Assembly (NCBI RefSeq): GCF_012650175.1
Contig: NZ_JAAILI010000051.1
Span: forward strand, 1-64,000
Length of the DNA: 64,000 nucleotides
Origin: Sphingomonas sp. S2M10
GTDB taxonomy: Bacteria; Pseudomonadota; Alphaproteobacteria; Sphingomonadales; Sphingomonadaceae
Reading direction: 5' to 3'
Part shown: one piece after another, positions 23,068-32,459 of the stretch
How positions within the stretch are numbered: the first letter of the stretch is position 1
Layout: every line of letters begins with the position of its first letter
Position numbers and translations under genes: made by a program
The notes under the pieces: generated by a model
What the model saw: only the letters and a program-made list of their open reading frames with translations
Databases searched by the model: none
Told to the model about the DNA's origin: nothing

Positions 23068-24285
23068 TTATCGCGTTGCGCGCGATAGCGCTATCATCAA
23101 CGCGAAGCCGGCGATCCCCAGATAGCACAGCAGCGGCAGCACCAGCGCGGCGGGCAGGCCGATCCGATCGGCCAGTGCGGCGGTGCCGAGCGGCACGATC
23201 GCGCCGCCCACCACCGCCATGCACAGGATCATCGAGGCATAGGGCGCAAGGCCGCGATCCTCGGGCAGCGCCAGCGCGAAGATGGTGGGGTACATGATCG
23301 CGTTGCACAGCCCCACCGCGATCAGCGCGGCAGCGCCCGCCATGCCGTGCAGCTGGCTCGCCGCACCGACGAGCAGCACTGCGCCCAGCGCCACGCCGGC
23401 CAGCAGCCGCGCCGGCGCGATCCGCGTCAGCCCCGCCGCGCCGGCGAACCGCCCGAGCATCGCCCCGCCCCAATAAAGGCTCACCAGCCGGCCCGCGGTC
23501 GCCGGATCGGCGGCGAGGATGGCGGGAAGCGCAAGGTAATTGGCGAGCAGGCTGCCGATCGTCACCTCCGCGCCGACATAGCCGAACATGGCGAGGCTGC
23601 CCCAGGCGAGCCGGCGGTCGCGCAGCACCCGGCCGAGCTGGGCCAGCGGCAGTCGCCGAGGTGCCGGGTGCGCCGCCAGCAGATCGCGCGCGCGCCAGAA
23701 AACCAGCGCCAGGCAGGCCAGCACCGCCGCGCAGGCGAGGAAGGGCAGCGCGAGCGGCAGGCGTTCCAGCCTGCCGAGCTGGAGCAGGAAACCGGCGCCG
23801 GCGAGCGGCGCCAGCACGGTGCCGATCGCATTGAAGCCTTGCAGAAGCGTCAGCCGCGCCGCGCCGCCACCTTCGGTTGCGACCAGCGGCTGCACGACAT
23901 TGGCGGCGATCTGCAGGAAGGTGATGCCCGTCGACAGACAGAGCAGCGCCAGCAACAGCAGCGGATAGCTGCCGATCCAGGCGGCCCCGCCCAAGGCCAG
24001 GCACGCCAATGTCATCACGCCCAGCCCGGCGGCGATCGCGCGCATATAGCCTGTGCGCACCAGCAGCGTCGTGATCGGCAGCGCGAACAGCAGATAGCTG
24101 GAATGGAAGGCGAACTGCACCAGCGCCGCCCGGGTATAGTCGAACCGGTCGATCAGCGTCAGCCGCGGTACCAGCAGACCCACCAGTGCGGTGACGAATC
24201 CCCCCATGAAAAAGATGCCGATCGAGCGGCGGAACAGCTGCGCGACCATGTTCGACGACAGGGCGGGGGAGGGGGGAGACTGCAC
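23068..24285 (-). CDS. FHS-type sugar MFS permease
   Basis: 405 residues with about 12 hydrophobic segments. FFMGGFVTALVGLLVPRL near the start and ASYLLFALP-like wording in helix 2 resemble the fucose/galactose/glucose-proton symporters (FucP, GluP). GLCNAIMYPTIFALAL is a second family hallmark (helix 10). It probably moves the monosaccharide released by the GH3 enzyme across the inner membrane. The GTG at 24285 opens the frame; the ATG at 24249 is an equally possible start, as neither has a strong ribosome site. Confidence 0.85.
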   Translation of the reverse strand: MQSPPSPALSSNMVAQLFRRSIGIFFMGGFVTALVGLLVPRLTLIDRFDYTRAALVQFAFHSSYLLFALPITTLLVRTGYMRAIAAGLGVMTLACLALGGAAWIGSYPLLLLALLCLSTGITFLQIAANVVQPLVATEGGGAARLTLLQGFNAIGTVLAPLAGAGFLLQLGRLERLPLALPFLACAAVLACLALVFWRARDLLAAHPAPRRLPLAQLGRVLRDRRLAWGSLAMFGYVGAEVTIGSLLANYLALPAILAADPATAGRLVSLYWGGAMLGRFAGAAGLTRIAPARLLAGVALGAVLLVGAASQLHGMAGAAALIAVGLCNAIMYPTIFALALPEDRGLAPYASMILCMAVVGGAIVPLGTAALADRIGLPAALVLPLLCYLGIAGFALMIALSRATR

Positions 24286-24339
24286 GCGCGCAGCTTAGCG
24301 CGCATGCGCGAGGTGGCAATGCAGCCGCGCGTTTGTGCT

Positions 24340-24376
24340 TGACATCGATGTCAGATCGCATCAGACATCGCTGTCA
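24340..24376. promoter_or_regulatory. Two LacI-type operators with a -35 box, between permease and GH3 genes
   Basis: The first site, TGACATCGATGTCA (24,340-24,353), is a perfect 14-bp palindrome with the central CG typical of LacI operators. The second, AGACATCGCTGTCA (24,363-24,376), matches it at 12 of 14 bases; the two centres are 23 bp apart. A perfect TTGACA (24,339-24,344) overlaps the first site, so binding there would block a rightward promoter. The sites lie in the divergent gap, so both the permease/lacI and the GH3 transcripts may be controlled. Confidence 0.7.
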
Positions 24377-24420
24377 GAAAACAAGCCCGCAAAAATGCGG
24401 AGCAAGCAGGGGGAGAGGAC

Positions 24421-24624
24421 ATGCCGGGCATTGCTGCCGTTCGCTGCGCAACCGCGCCGACGCCTCTTTTTCCTGACGATCGCTTTCCGGTTCCGGCCCC
24501 CTCCTCAAGGGCGGATTACCTGCGGCCGTCGCCTTCCCCGATGGGCGGCGGCCGCATTTTTCGGAACGACTCCAGGGGCGCCATCGCGCCCGTCTCCCAG
24601 CAACAGGAATCCCCGCGCCGATGA
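24421..24624 (+). CDS. Possible leader ORF coupled to the GH3 gene
   Basis: A 67-codon frame with a strong ribosome site (GGGGGAGAGGAC directly before its ATG) whose stop overlaps the GH3 start as ATGA. The product is proline- and arginine-rich with no recognisable domain, signal peptide or helix. The coupling suggests that translation of this frame helps start the GH3 gene, whose own ribosome site is weak. It could equally be chance. Confidence 0.3.
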   Translation: MPGIAAVRCATAPTPLFPDDRFPVPAPSSRADYLRPSPSPMGGGRIFRNDSRGAIAPVSQQQESPRR

Positions 24625-26852
24625 ACGCCGCCCGTGCCCTTGCCCTTGTTCTCCTCGCCGGAACCGCGCCCGCGGTCGTCTGCGCCCAGACGGCGGCGCC
24701 CGTCTGGCAGGACACGCGCCTGGCGCCCGAAGCACGTGCCGACGCGCTGGTCCGCGCGATGACGCATGCCGAGAAGCTGCAGCTTGTCCACGGCCTGTTC
24801 CCGCCACGTGCAAACCCTGCGCCGGCGGACATGATTCCGTCGGCGGGCTATGTGCCCGGCATTCCGCGGCTCGGCATTCCGACGCTGCGGGAGAGCGATG
24901 CCAGCCTCGGCGTCGCCAATCAGGTGGAGCAGCGCAAGGGCGACGTAGCGACCGCGTTGCCCTCCGGCCTCGCCACCGCCGCGACCTTTGACCTGGACAT
25001 GGCCCGCGCGGGCGGCGCCATGATCGGTGCCGAAGCGCGTGCCAAGACCTTCAACGTGCTGCTCGCCGGCGGCGTTAACCTTACCCGCGATGCGTGGAAC
25101 GGCCGCAACTTCGAATATCTCGGCGAGGACCCGCTGCTCGCGGGCTATATGGCGGGCGCGGCGATCGACGGCGTCCAGTCGAACCACATCGTCTCGACCG
25201 TGAAGCATTTCATCCTCAACAGCCAGGAGACCGGGCGCACCGCGCTGAATGCGCGGATCGACGAGACGGCGCTGCGCGAGAGCGACCTGCTCGCCTTCGA
25301 ACTGGCGCTCCGCACCGGCAAGCCCGGCTCGGTGATGTGCGCCTATAACCGTATCGAAGGCGATTATGCCTGCGAAAGCCACCGCATGCTGACCGGGGTG
25401 CTGCGCGGCGACTGGCGCTACACCGGCTGGGTGATGAGCGATTGGGGCGCCGTCCACTCGACGGTCAAGGCGGCGGCGGCCGGCCTGGACCAGGAATCGG
25501 GCCAGGAACTTGATCGCGAGATCTATTTCGCGCCCGAAAAGCTCGACGCCGCAATCCAGACCGGCAAGCTTTCCGAAGCGCGGCTGGACGAGATGGTGAA
25601 GCGCATCCTCACCGGCGTCATCGGCAGCGGGCTCTACGATCATCCGACGCCGACCACCGCGCAGCCGATCGACTATGCCGCGCACGCACAGGTGGCGCAG
25701 CGGGTGGCGGAGGCGGGCATGGTGCTGCTCCGCAACGAGCAGGACGTGCTGCCGCTGGCGAAGACGGCCCGCAAGATCGTGCTGATCGGCGGCCATGCCG
25801 ATGTCGGCGTCCTGTCGGGCGGCGGCTCCAGCCAGGTCCGCTCGGTCGGCGGCGCACCCGTCGAGATCCCGCTGACCAGCGGTGCGGCTGCCTCGTTCGC
25901 ACGCGTCACCTGGCATGCGTCCTCGCCGCTCGCGGCGATCCGCGCCAAGGCGCCGCAAGCCGAGCTGTCCTATGTCGACGGGCGCGATCCCGCTGCCGCA
26001 GCGGCGGCCGCCCGCAGCGCCGACATCGTGGTGGTGTTCGCCACGCAATGGACAACCGAGGCACAGGATGTGGAGACGCTGGCACTGCCCGACCAGCAGG
26101 ACGCGCTGATCGCCGCGGTCGCCAAGGCCAATCCGAAGACCGTGGTTGTGCTGGAAACGGGCGGTCCGGTGCTGATGCCGTGGCTGACGCAGGTGCCTGC
26201 GGTGTTGCAGGCCTGGTATCCAGGCCAGCGCGGCGGCGAGGCGATCGCGGACATCCTGTTCGGCGATGTCAATCCGTCCGGTCGGCTGCCGATCAGCTTC
26301 CCGAAGAGCGCCGACCAGCTGCCGCGTCCCAAGCCGGTGGTCCCCGCCGGGCTCAATTCCGATGCGGCGAGCGATGCCGGTGCCGGCGACGGCAGCACGC
26401 TGCCGAGCTGGGACGTGACGTACCAGGAAGGCGCGGAGGTCGGCTATCGCTGGTACGCCGCGAAGAACATCAAGCCGCTGTTCCCGTTCGGCTACGGCCT
26501 CAGCTACACAAGCTTCGCGTTCGACGGCGCGCGCTTTACGGGTGGCGCCGCGCCGACGGTGACCTTCACCGTCCGCAATACCGGCAAGCGCGCCGGTGCG
26601 GTTGTGCCGCAGCTCTACGTCACCGGCCCCGACAAGGGGACGCCGCGCCTCGCCGGCTGGAAGCGCCAGTGGCTGAAGCCGGGCGAGTCCGTGCAGCTGA
26701 CGCTGGCCGCCGATCGCCATGCGCTGGCCAGATGGCAAGGCGGCCGCTGGAAGATTCCCGCGGGGCGCTACGCCCTTGCGCTCGGAACGGATTCGGCAAG
26801 CGCTGCCACGATGCAGGCCGTCGACATTCCCGCAGGAGAAATTTCCAATTGA
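24621..26852 (+). CDS. Glycoside hydrolase family 3 beta-glycosidase, exported
   Basis: 743 residues, a beta-glucosidase/xylosidase-type enzyme with an N-terminal signal peptide (MNAARALALVLLAGTAPAVVCAQ). The GH3 barrel shows GIPTLRESDASLGVAN, the substrate loop VKHFILNSQETGR and the nucleophile Asp274 in VMSDWGAVHS. The second sandwich domain (WYPGQRGGEAIADILFGDVNPSGRLPISFP) and a C-terminal FnIII-like domain (PQLYVTG...GEFTL-type pattern) complete the classical three-domain layout. It probably cleaves an oligosaccharide in the periplasm after uptake by the downstream receptor. The exact sugar is not readable. Confidence 0.92.
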   Translation: MNAARALALVLLAGTAPAVVCAQTAAPVWQDTRLAPEARADALVRAMTHAEKLQLVHGLFPPRANPAPADMIPSAGYVPGIPRLGIPTLRESDASLGVANQVEQRKGDVATALPSGLATAATFDLDMARAGGAMIGAEARAKTFNVLLAGGVNLTRDAWNGRNFEYLGEDPLLAGYMAGAAIDGVQSNHIVSTVKHFILNSQETGRTALNARIDETALRESDLLAFELALRTGKPGSVMCAYNRIEGDYACESHRMLTGVLRGDWRYTGWVMSDWGAVHSTVKAAAAGLDQESGQELDREIYFAPEKLDAAIQTGKLSEARLDEMVKRILTGVIGSGLYDHPTPTTAQPIDYAAHAQVAQRVAEAGMVLLRNEQDVLPLAKTARKIVLIGGHADVGVLSGGGSSQVRSVGGAPVEIPLTSGAAASFARVTWHASSPLAAIRAKAPQAELSYVDGRDPAAAAAAARSADIVVVFATQWTTEAQDVETLALPDQQDALIAAVAKANPKTVVVLETGGPVLMPWLTQVPAVLQAWYPGQRGGEAIADILFGDVNPSGRLPISFPKSADQLPRPKPVVPAGLNSDAASDAGAGDGSTLPSWDVTYQEGAEVGYRWYAAKNIKPLFPFGYGLSYTSFAFDGARFTGGAAPTVTFTVRNTGKRAGAVVPQLYVTGPDKGTPRLAGWKRQWLKPGESVQLTLAADRHALARWQGGRWKIPAGRYALALGTDSASAATMQAVDIPAGEISN

Positions 26853-26889
26853 AAACAAGAGGAAAGGAGTGAATGCAGCGTAAAAGCTA

Positions 26890-26901
26890 GACAACGTTGT
26901 C
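26890..26901. promoter_or_regulatory. Third LacI-type operator, ahead of the TonB receptor
   Basis: GACAACGTTGTC is a perfect 12-bp palindrome, 65 bp before the receptor start. It shares GACAnCGnTGTC with the two sites at 24,340-24,376. This suggests that the GH3 and receptor genes answer to one LacI-type regulator, most simply the one at 22,042-23,055. Confidence 0.65.
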
Positions 26902-26966
26902 GCCGGCGATGGCCGGTATGCAGCGCATAAAATGGCCCAAGGGCCGGTTCAGGAGGGGAGAAACCC

Positions 26967-29900
26967 ATGCGTATTCGTTCGTCATCGCGCGTCCGCGCGG
27001 TATCCATGCTCGCCGTCGCGACGGCACTCGCCATGCCCGGCATCGCCGCGGCGCAGACCAGCACCGCAACCGACTCGCCCGCCGCGCAGGATGCGCCGCA
27101 GGACAGCGGCGAGATCGTCGTTACCGGCATCCGCGCATCGCTTGAACGCTCGATCGCGATCAAGCGAGACTCCAACGGCATCGTGGATGCCATCTCGGCC
27201 GAGGATATCGGCAAGTTCGCCAACACCAACCTTGCGGAATCGCTGCAGCGCATCACCGGCGTGTCGATCGACCGCGTCAACGGCGAAGGCTCGACCGTCA
27301 CCGTCCGCGGCTTCGGCGCGCAGTACAATATGGTGACGCTGAACGGCCGCCAGCTCGCCGCCTCGAACATCGTCGCGGTCGGCGGCGACCAGGGCGGTGA
27401 CGGCGCCGGCGGCTTCGGTCGTTCGTTCGACTTCGCCAACCTCGCCTCGGAAGGCGTCAAGACGCTGGAGGTCTACAAGACCGGCCGCGCCGCGATCCCC
27501 TCGGGCGGCATCGGCGCCACCATCAACATCGTCGGGGTGCGTCCGCTCGATCGTCCCGCCGGCTTCTCGGGCTCGGTGGGTGCGAAGGCGAGCTACGACA
27601 CCTCGGCCGACGACTGCATCAGCTGCGGCAACCATGTGACCCCGGAATTCTCGGGCGTGGCGAGCTGGAGCGACCAGGAACAGCGCTTCGGCGTCACCCT
27701 GTTCGGCAGCTATCAGAAGCGCAACTTCAGCTTCCCGAGCCAGGCGAACAACTATTGGAACATGCCCCGCCTGTCGGACTTCCTGGATCCGTCGAAGGGC
27801 TACATCACCGCCAACACCAAGATCAACAACCGCCCGACCGACCCGAACACGCTGGTCGCGGTTCCCGACGACTTCCGTCATCACTTCTCGGAAGCAAGCC
27901 GCGAGCGCATCAACGGCCAGGCCGTGGTGCAGTATCGCCCGTCGGACAGCATGACGTTCACGGTCGACGGCCTGTTCGCGCAGCTGCGTTCGTCCGAGCG
28001 CCGTTCGTCCCAGTCCAACTGGTTCTCCAAGCCGTTCGATGAAGTCACTTTCGACGATTCGAGCAACGGTATCGCCACGACCAAATATCTCCACGAGACG
28101 CTCAACGGCGTGAAGGACGAGGGCTTCGAGAACGCCTATCGCGCGCAGAAGAACCGGCTGTGGGACGTCGGCGGAAACCTGAAGTGGGAACTGGCAGACA
28201 ATTTCACGCTGAACTTCGACGGCCATATCGGCAAGGCGGAGAGCCTGCCCGACAATCCCAACGGCCAGACTTCGACCACGGTGGCGTTCAACGGCAACAT
28301 CGTCACGTCGCACGGCCTGAACTGGGACGATGACGGCTTCCCGACCCAGACGCTGACGATCAACGACTGCTTCTCGCAGACCACGCCGACGGGGACGCCG
28401 TTCAAGAACGGCAACTGCAACGGCGTGTTCGACGCGGGCGATCTGTCCGCCGCGGTGCAGCGCCAGTTCGCCTCCACCCAGTCGCAGAAGATCAAGGAAG
28501 GCCGCATCGACGCGGGCTGGGATCTCGGCGGCGGCAGCCGCTTCGATTTCGGCGGCGACTATCGCACCACCGACACCCGACAGACCCAGTACAACACCCG
28601 CCAGGTGCTGGGCGACTGGAACAATGCGCTGCCGCCCGACGTCGCCGCCTTCGCGCCGGGCACGGTGCAGCAATATTGCCTGGTCTGCCAGTTCCACCGC
28701 AACAATGCGACCGCCGACGCGGTGGGCAAGGTCGCCTGGCGTGCCGAAGACGCGACCAAGCTCTACAACGCGCTCTACAACCACTATATCGGCATCACCA
28801 ACGACGGTATCGACCATCAGAACTTCATCGACGCGAACAACGACAACCGCGTCAAGGAAGACATCTGGGCAGCCTATGGCCAGCTGACCTGGAAGGGTGA
28901 AGTGGGCGGCCGCGCGGCAACCCTCGTTGCCGGTATCCGCTACGAGCATACCAAGGTGAAGGCCACGTCGCTGCAGACCGTGCCGCTCGCCGTGGTGTGG
29001 CAGGCCGACAACGACTTCACCGTGCTCAACTCGGCGGATCGTCAGGCCGTGTCGGGCAGCGGCAGCTACGACAATCTGCTGCCGCAGATCGACTTCCAGG
29101 TCGAAGTCGCCAAGAACCTGATCGGCCGCGTTTCGTACAGCAAGACGATCTCGCGTGCGCCGTTCGGCAATCTGTTCGCATCGACCGGCGCGGGTGCGCT
29201 CAACAACCCGACGTCGCTGGGCGGGGTTGCCACCGGCAACCAGAACAACCCGGCGCTCAAGCCGCTGGACTCGGATAACTTCGACGTATCGTTCGAATGG
29301 TATCCGCGCCGCGACGTGTACCTGTCGGTCGGCTTCTTCGACAAGCGGGTGCACAACTTCATCGGCAACTCGGTGGTGCAGCGCAACCTGTTCGGCCTGC
29401 GCGACCCAACCGCGGGTCCGCTGGCGCAGTCGGCCCGCAACATCGTGACCGGCCTGGGCGGCGACATCAGCAACGTGAACCTGTTCACCAGCACCGCCGT
29501 CCTGCAGAAATATAACGGCAACGTGGCCCAGGCGACCGCCGAGCTGCAGGCCAACTACGTGCCGACGACGCGGACCTTCGGTTCGACCTATATCAGCAAC
29601 ACGCTCGCCGCGATCGACGTGATGCCGACCTCGGCCGACCCGCTGCTCAACTTCGCGGTGAACACGCCGATCAACAACAAGGACGCCGAGATCTACGGCG
29701 TCGAAATCGCCGGCCAGTATTTCCTCGGCAATACCGGCCTCGGCATCGCCGCCAGCTACACGCTGGTGCGCGGCAATGTCGGCTTCAACATCACCGCCGA
29801 TCCGAATGCCGACCAGTTCGCGCTGGTGGGTCTGAGCGATACCGCCAACGCCACGCTGATCTATGACAAGCACGGCATTTCCGCCCGCCTGTCGTACAAC

Positions 29901-30143
29901 TGGCGCGGCAAGTTCCTCGCCGAGACCAATCGCGGCGCGGCGCGCAATCCGGCGTTCAACGATCCGTATGGCCAGGTCGATCTCAGCATCAACTATGACC
30001 TGACCAGGAACATCGCGCTCAGCTTCGAAGGCATCAACCTCCTCGAGGAAGGTGTCCGCAGCTACAGCCGCGACTATATCAACACCTGGTACGAGTCCGA
30101 GGGCTCGGCCCGGTATCTGGTTGGCGCGCGCTTCCGCTTCTGA
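26967..30143 (+). CDS. TonB-dependent receptor (carbohydrate-type)
   Basis: 1058 residues. Signal peptide to about residue 29 (PGIAAAQ), then a TonB box GEIVVTGIR, and a plug with SAEDIGKFANTNLAESLQRITGVSIDR and VTVRGFGAQYNMVTLNGR, the wording of proteobacterial carbohydrate-scavenging receptors. The barrel ends in ARFRF with terminal Phe, the outer-membrane insertion signal. AGGAGGGG precedes the ATG. It follows GH3 and precedes SapC and a halogenase-like gene, a recurrent sphingomonad/Caulobacter set. A strong terminator follows. Confidence 0.93.
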   Translation: MRIRSSSRVRAVSMLAVATALAMPGIAAAQTSTATDSPAAQDAPQDSGEIVVTGIRASLERSIAIKRDSNGIVDAISAEDIGKFANTNLAESLQRITGVSIDRVNGEGSTVTVRGFGAQYNMVTLNGRQLAASNIVAVGGDQGGDGAGGFGRSFDFANLASEGVKTLEVYKTGRAAIPSGGIGATINIVGVRPLDRPAGFSGSVGAKASYDTSADDCISCGNHVTPEFSGVASWSDQEQRFGVTLFGSYQKRNFSFPSQANNYWNMPRLSDFLDPSKGYITANTKINNRPTDPNTLVAVPDDFRHHFSEASRERINGQAVVQYRPSDSMTFTVDGLFAQLRSSERRSSQSNWFSKPFDEVTFDDSSNGIATTKYLHETLNGVKDEGFENAYRAQKNRLWDVGGNLKWELADNFTLNFDGHIGKAESLPDNPNGQTSTTVAFNGNIVTSHGLNWDDDGFPTQTLTINDCFSQTTPTGTPFKNGNCNGVFDAGDLSAAVQRQFASTQSQKIKEGRIDAGWDLGGGSRFDFGGDYRTTDTRQTQYNTRQVLGDWNNALPPDVAAFAPGTVQQYCLVCQFHRNNATADAVGKVAWRAEDATKLYNALYNHYIGITNDGIDHQNFIDANNDNRVKEDIWAAYGQLTWKGEVGGRAATLVAGIRYEHTKVKATSLQTVPLAVVWQADNDFTVLNSADRQAVSGSGSYDNLLPQIDFQVEVAKNLIGRVSYSKTISRAPFGNLFASTGAGALNNPTSLGGVATGNQNNPALKPLDSDNFDVSFEWYPRRDVYLSVGFFDKRVHNFIGNSVVQRNLFGLRDPTAGPLAQSARNIVTGLGGDISNVNLFTSTAVLQKYNGNVAQATAELQANYVPTTRTFGSTYISNTLAAIDVMPTSADPLLNFAVNTPINNKDAEIYGVEIAGQYFLGNTGLGIAASYTLVRGNVGFNITADPNADQFALVGLSDTANATLIYDKHGISARLSYNWRGKFLAETNRGAARNPAFNDPYGQVDLSINYDLTRNIALSFEGINLLEEGVRSYSRDYINTWYESEGSARYLVGARFRF

Positions 30144-30163
30144 AGCCCGCCTGTACACTAGGG

Positions 30164-30190
30164 AAAGGCCGCTCGCCTCGGGCGGCCTTT
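30164..30190 (+). terminator. Rho-independent terminator after the TonB receptor
   Basis: Arms AAAGGCCGC and GCGGCCTTT (9 bp, perfect) around a 9-base loop, followed by CTCGTTT. It lies 20 bp after the receptor stop and 23 bp before sapC, so sapC and the halogenase gene either rely on read-through or have their own promoter. Confidence 0.8.
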
Positions 30191-30212
30191 CTCGTTTAAG
30201 GTTCCGCCTGTC

Positions 30213-30920
30213 ATGCCCCGCGCCCTGCTCAACAATATCGACCATGCCGATCTGCGGATCCGGCTCGACCGTGGCGCCGCGTTCGGCGACGCGGTCAATC
30301 AGATGACCGTCTTTCCCACCGAGTTTGAGGCGCTCCAGCGCGACTATGTGCTGATCTTCCGTCGCGACGAAGACGGACACTGGCGCTCGACCGTGCTGCT
30401 CGGCCTCGACGCCGACGAGAATCTCTATCTGGACGGCGATCGCTGGGATGCCGACCAGATCCCCGCGCTGATGGAGATCGGCCCCTTCTCGATCGGTCTG
30501 CCGCGCCCCGGCGAAGCGGGCGAACCGATGATCCATATCGACACCGATCATCCGCGGGTCTCCACCGGCGAGGGCGCACCGCTGTTCCTCGACCAGGGCG
30601 GCAACGCGCCCTATCTGGAGCGGATCGCGGCCACGCTGCAGGCGGTCTATATCGGCGACCAGCTCTCGGCCCCGATGTTCGCCGCCTTCGAGGCGGCCGG
30701 GCTGCTCGAGCCGGTCACCTTCGACATCGAGCTGACCAGCGGCCGGCGCTACAAGGTGCCCGATTGCTGGGTGGTCGACGGGGGTCGCTTCGCAGCGCTG
30801 GGCGCCGAGGCACTGGCGGCGCTGCACGCGCAAGACTTTCTGCGCTGCGCGGTGTGGCAGCTCTCGTCGCTCGGAAATCTGCCGCGCCTGATCGCGCGCA
30901 AGGAACGCCGTGAAGGCTGA
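30213..30920 (+). CDS. SapC family protein
   Basis: 235 residues, cytoplasmic by sequence. The pattern VNQMTVFPTEFEALQRDYVLIFRRDEDG, then VLLGLDADENLYLDGDRWDADQIPALMEIGPF and a C-terminal QLSSLGNLPRLIARK, is that of SapC (PF07277), named after a Campylobacter S-layer-associated gene. In alphaproteobacteria it sits beside TonB receptors and tryptophan-halogenase-like genes. Its biochemical role is unknown. Confidence 0.85.
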   Translation: MPRALLNNIDHADLRIRLDRGAAFGDAVNQMTVFPTEFEALQRDYVLIFRRDEDGHWRSTVLLGLDADENLYLDGDRWDADQIPALMEIGPFSIGLPRPGEAGEPMIHIDTDHPRVSTGEGAPLFLDQGGNAPYLERIAATLQAVYIGDQLSAPMFAAFEAAGLLEPVTFDIELTSGRRYKVPDCWVVDGGRFAALGAEALAALHAQDFLRCAVWQLSSLGNLPRLIARKERREG

Positions 30921-30955
30921 GGACTGAACAGGTCAGATTCAGGAGGGGACAGGCG

Positions 30956-32446
30956 ATGGACGCGCAGAAGTTTCGGGTGGTGATCGCCGGCGGCGGTACG
31001 GCAGGCTGGGTGGCCGCGGCGGCGCTGGTACGGCATCTGGGACCGAACCTCGACATCACTCTCGTGGAATCCGATGCGATCGGCACGGTCGGCGTCGGGG
31101 AATCGACAATTCCCACGGCCTGGACGTTCCACAAGCTGCTCGGCATCAACGAGCAGGTCTTCCTCCGCGAAACCAACGCCACCTTCAAGCTCGGCATATC
31201 GTTCGAGAACTGGCTGCGCGAGGGCGAGCGATATTTCCATCCTTTCGGCTCGGTCGGACGCGCGCTGCCCTTGTGCGATTTCCAGCATTTCTGGCTGGAG
31301 GCGCAGCGGCGCGGCTTCGGCGGCGCGCTCGGCGACTATTCGCTGGAGACCCAGGCGGCGCTGTCGGAGAAATTCGCCACCGGCGATCCGATGCCGCTGG
31401 CCTATGCCTATCACCTTGATGCGACCGCCTATGCCGCCTTCCTGCGCGGCCTTGCCGAGCCGGCGGGCGTGCGCCGGGTCGAGGGGCGGATCACGCAGGT
31501 GGAGCAGGCGGCCGATGGCGACATCGCCGCGCTGATGCTGGAAGACGGGCTGCGCGTCGAAGGCGATCTGTTCATCGACTGCACCGGCTTCCGCGCGCTG
31601 CTGATCGAGAAGACACTGAAGACCGGCTTCGACGACTGGAGCCACTGGCTGCCGACCGATCGTGCCTTCGCCGTCCAGTCCGAGACGACCGAGGCGCCGG
31701 TGCCCTATACTCGCGCGATCGCGCACGGTGCCGGCTGGCGGTGGCGGATTCCGCTGCAGCACCGGATGGGCAACGGCTTCGTCTATGCGAGCGCCTATCT
31801 GTCCGACGAGGACGCCAAGGCGCAGCTGCTGGCGGCGGTGCCGTGGCGCGCGCTGTTCGATCCGCGGCTGATCCGCTTCACCACAGGCATGCGCAAAAAG
31901 GCGTGGAGCCGCAACTGCGTGGCGCTGGGGCTAGCAAGCGGGTTCATCGAGCCGCTCGAATCCACGAGCATTCATCTGGTGATGATCGCGGTCACGCGGC
32001 TGCTGCAGAACTTCCCCTTCCGCCGCGACATGGCAGCGCTATCCGAGCGCTTCAACGCCCAGTCGCGGGCGGAGTCGGAGCATATCCGCGACTTCATCAT
32101 CCTCCACTACAAGTGCAACGACCGCCCCGAACCCTTCTGGCGCGACCATGCCGCGCGGGCGGTACCGGAGAGCCTGGCGGCCCGGATCGCCCTGTTCGAG
32201 GAAAGTGCCTCGGCCTATCAGGAAGGCACCGACCTGTTCCGCGTCGACAGCTGGAACGCGGTGATGCTGGGCCAGGGCGTGCGCCCGCGCCATCACCACC
32301 CCATGCCGGCGCAGATCCCCGACGCGGACCTGGAGCGCGCGCTCGGCGACCTGCGCGCGGGGATCGCCGCACAGCTCGCCAAGCTCCCGGGCCACGCGGC
32401 ATTCATCGCGCGCTACGCCGCCGCGCGGGTGCCGGCCGCCGCATAA
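30956..32446 (+). CDS. Flavin-dependent tryptophan halogenase-like protein
   Basis: 496 residues. FAD-binding GGGTAGWVAAAALV lies at residues 12-25, and the halogenase motif is present as WRWRIPL. The lysine that forms the chloramine in PrnA-type enzymes is present as K78 in TNATFKLGI. All key residues are kept, so it could be catalytic, but members next to TonB receptors are widespread in sphingomonads and their substrate is unknown; a true secondary-metabolite role is not supported by neighbours. AGGAGGGG precedes the start. It is probably co-transcribed with sapC (35 bp gap). Confidence 0.85.
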   Translation: MDAQKFRVVIAGGGTAGWVAAAALVRHLGPNLDITLVESDAIGTVGVGESTIPTAWTFHKLLGINEQVFLRETNATFKLGISFENWLREGERYFHPFGSVGRALPLCDFQHFWLEAQRRGFGGALGDYSLETQAALSEKFATGDPMPLAYAYHLDATAYAAFLRGLAEPAGVRRVEGRITQVEQAADGDIAALMLEDGLRVEGDLFIDCTGFRALLIEKTLKTGFDDWSHWLPTDRAFAVQSETTEAPVPYTRAIAHGAGWRWRIPLQHRMGNGFVYASAYLSDEDAKAQLLAAVPWRALFDPRLIRFTTGMRKKAWSRNCVALGLASGFIEPLESTSIHLVMIAVTRLLQNFPFRRDMAALSERFNAQSRAESEHIRDFIILHYKCNDRPEPFWRDHAARAVPESLAARIALFEESASAYQEGTDLFRVDSWNAVMLGQGVRPRHHHPMPAQIPDADLERALGDLRAGIAAQLAKLPGHAAFIARYAAARVPAAA

Positions 32447-32459
32447 CCGCGCCGTATGA

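Noticed and set aside
30956-32446. Halogenated natural product cluster
   Set aside because: The halogenase-like gene has no biosynthetic neighbours; this set with TonB receptors and SapC is general in sphingomonads.
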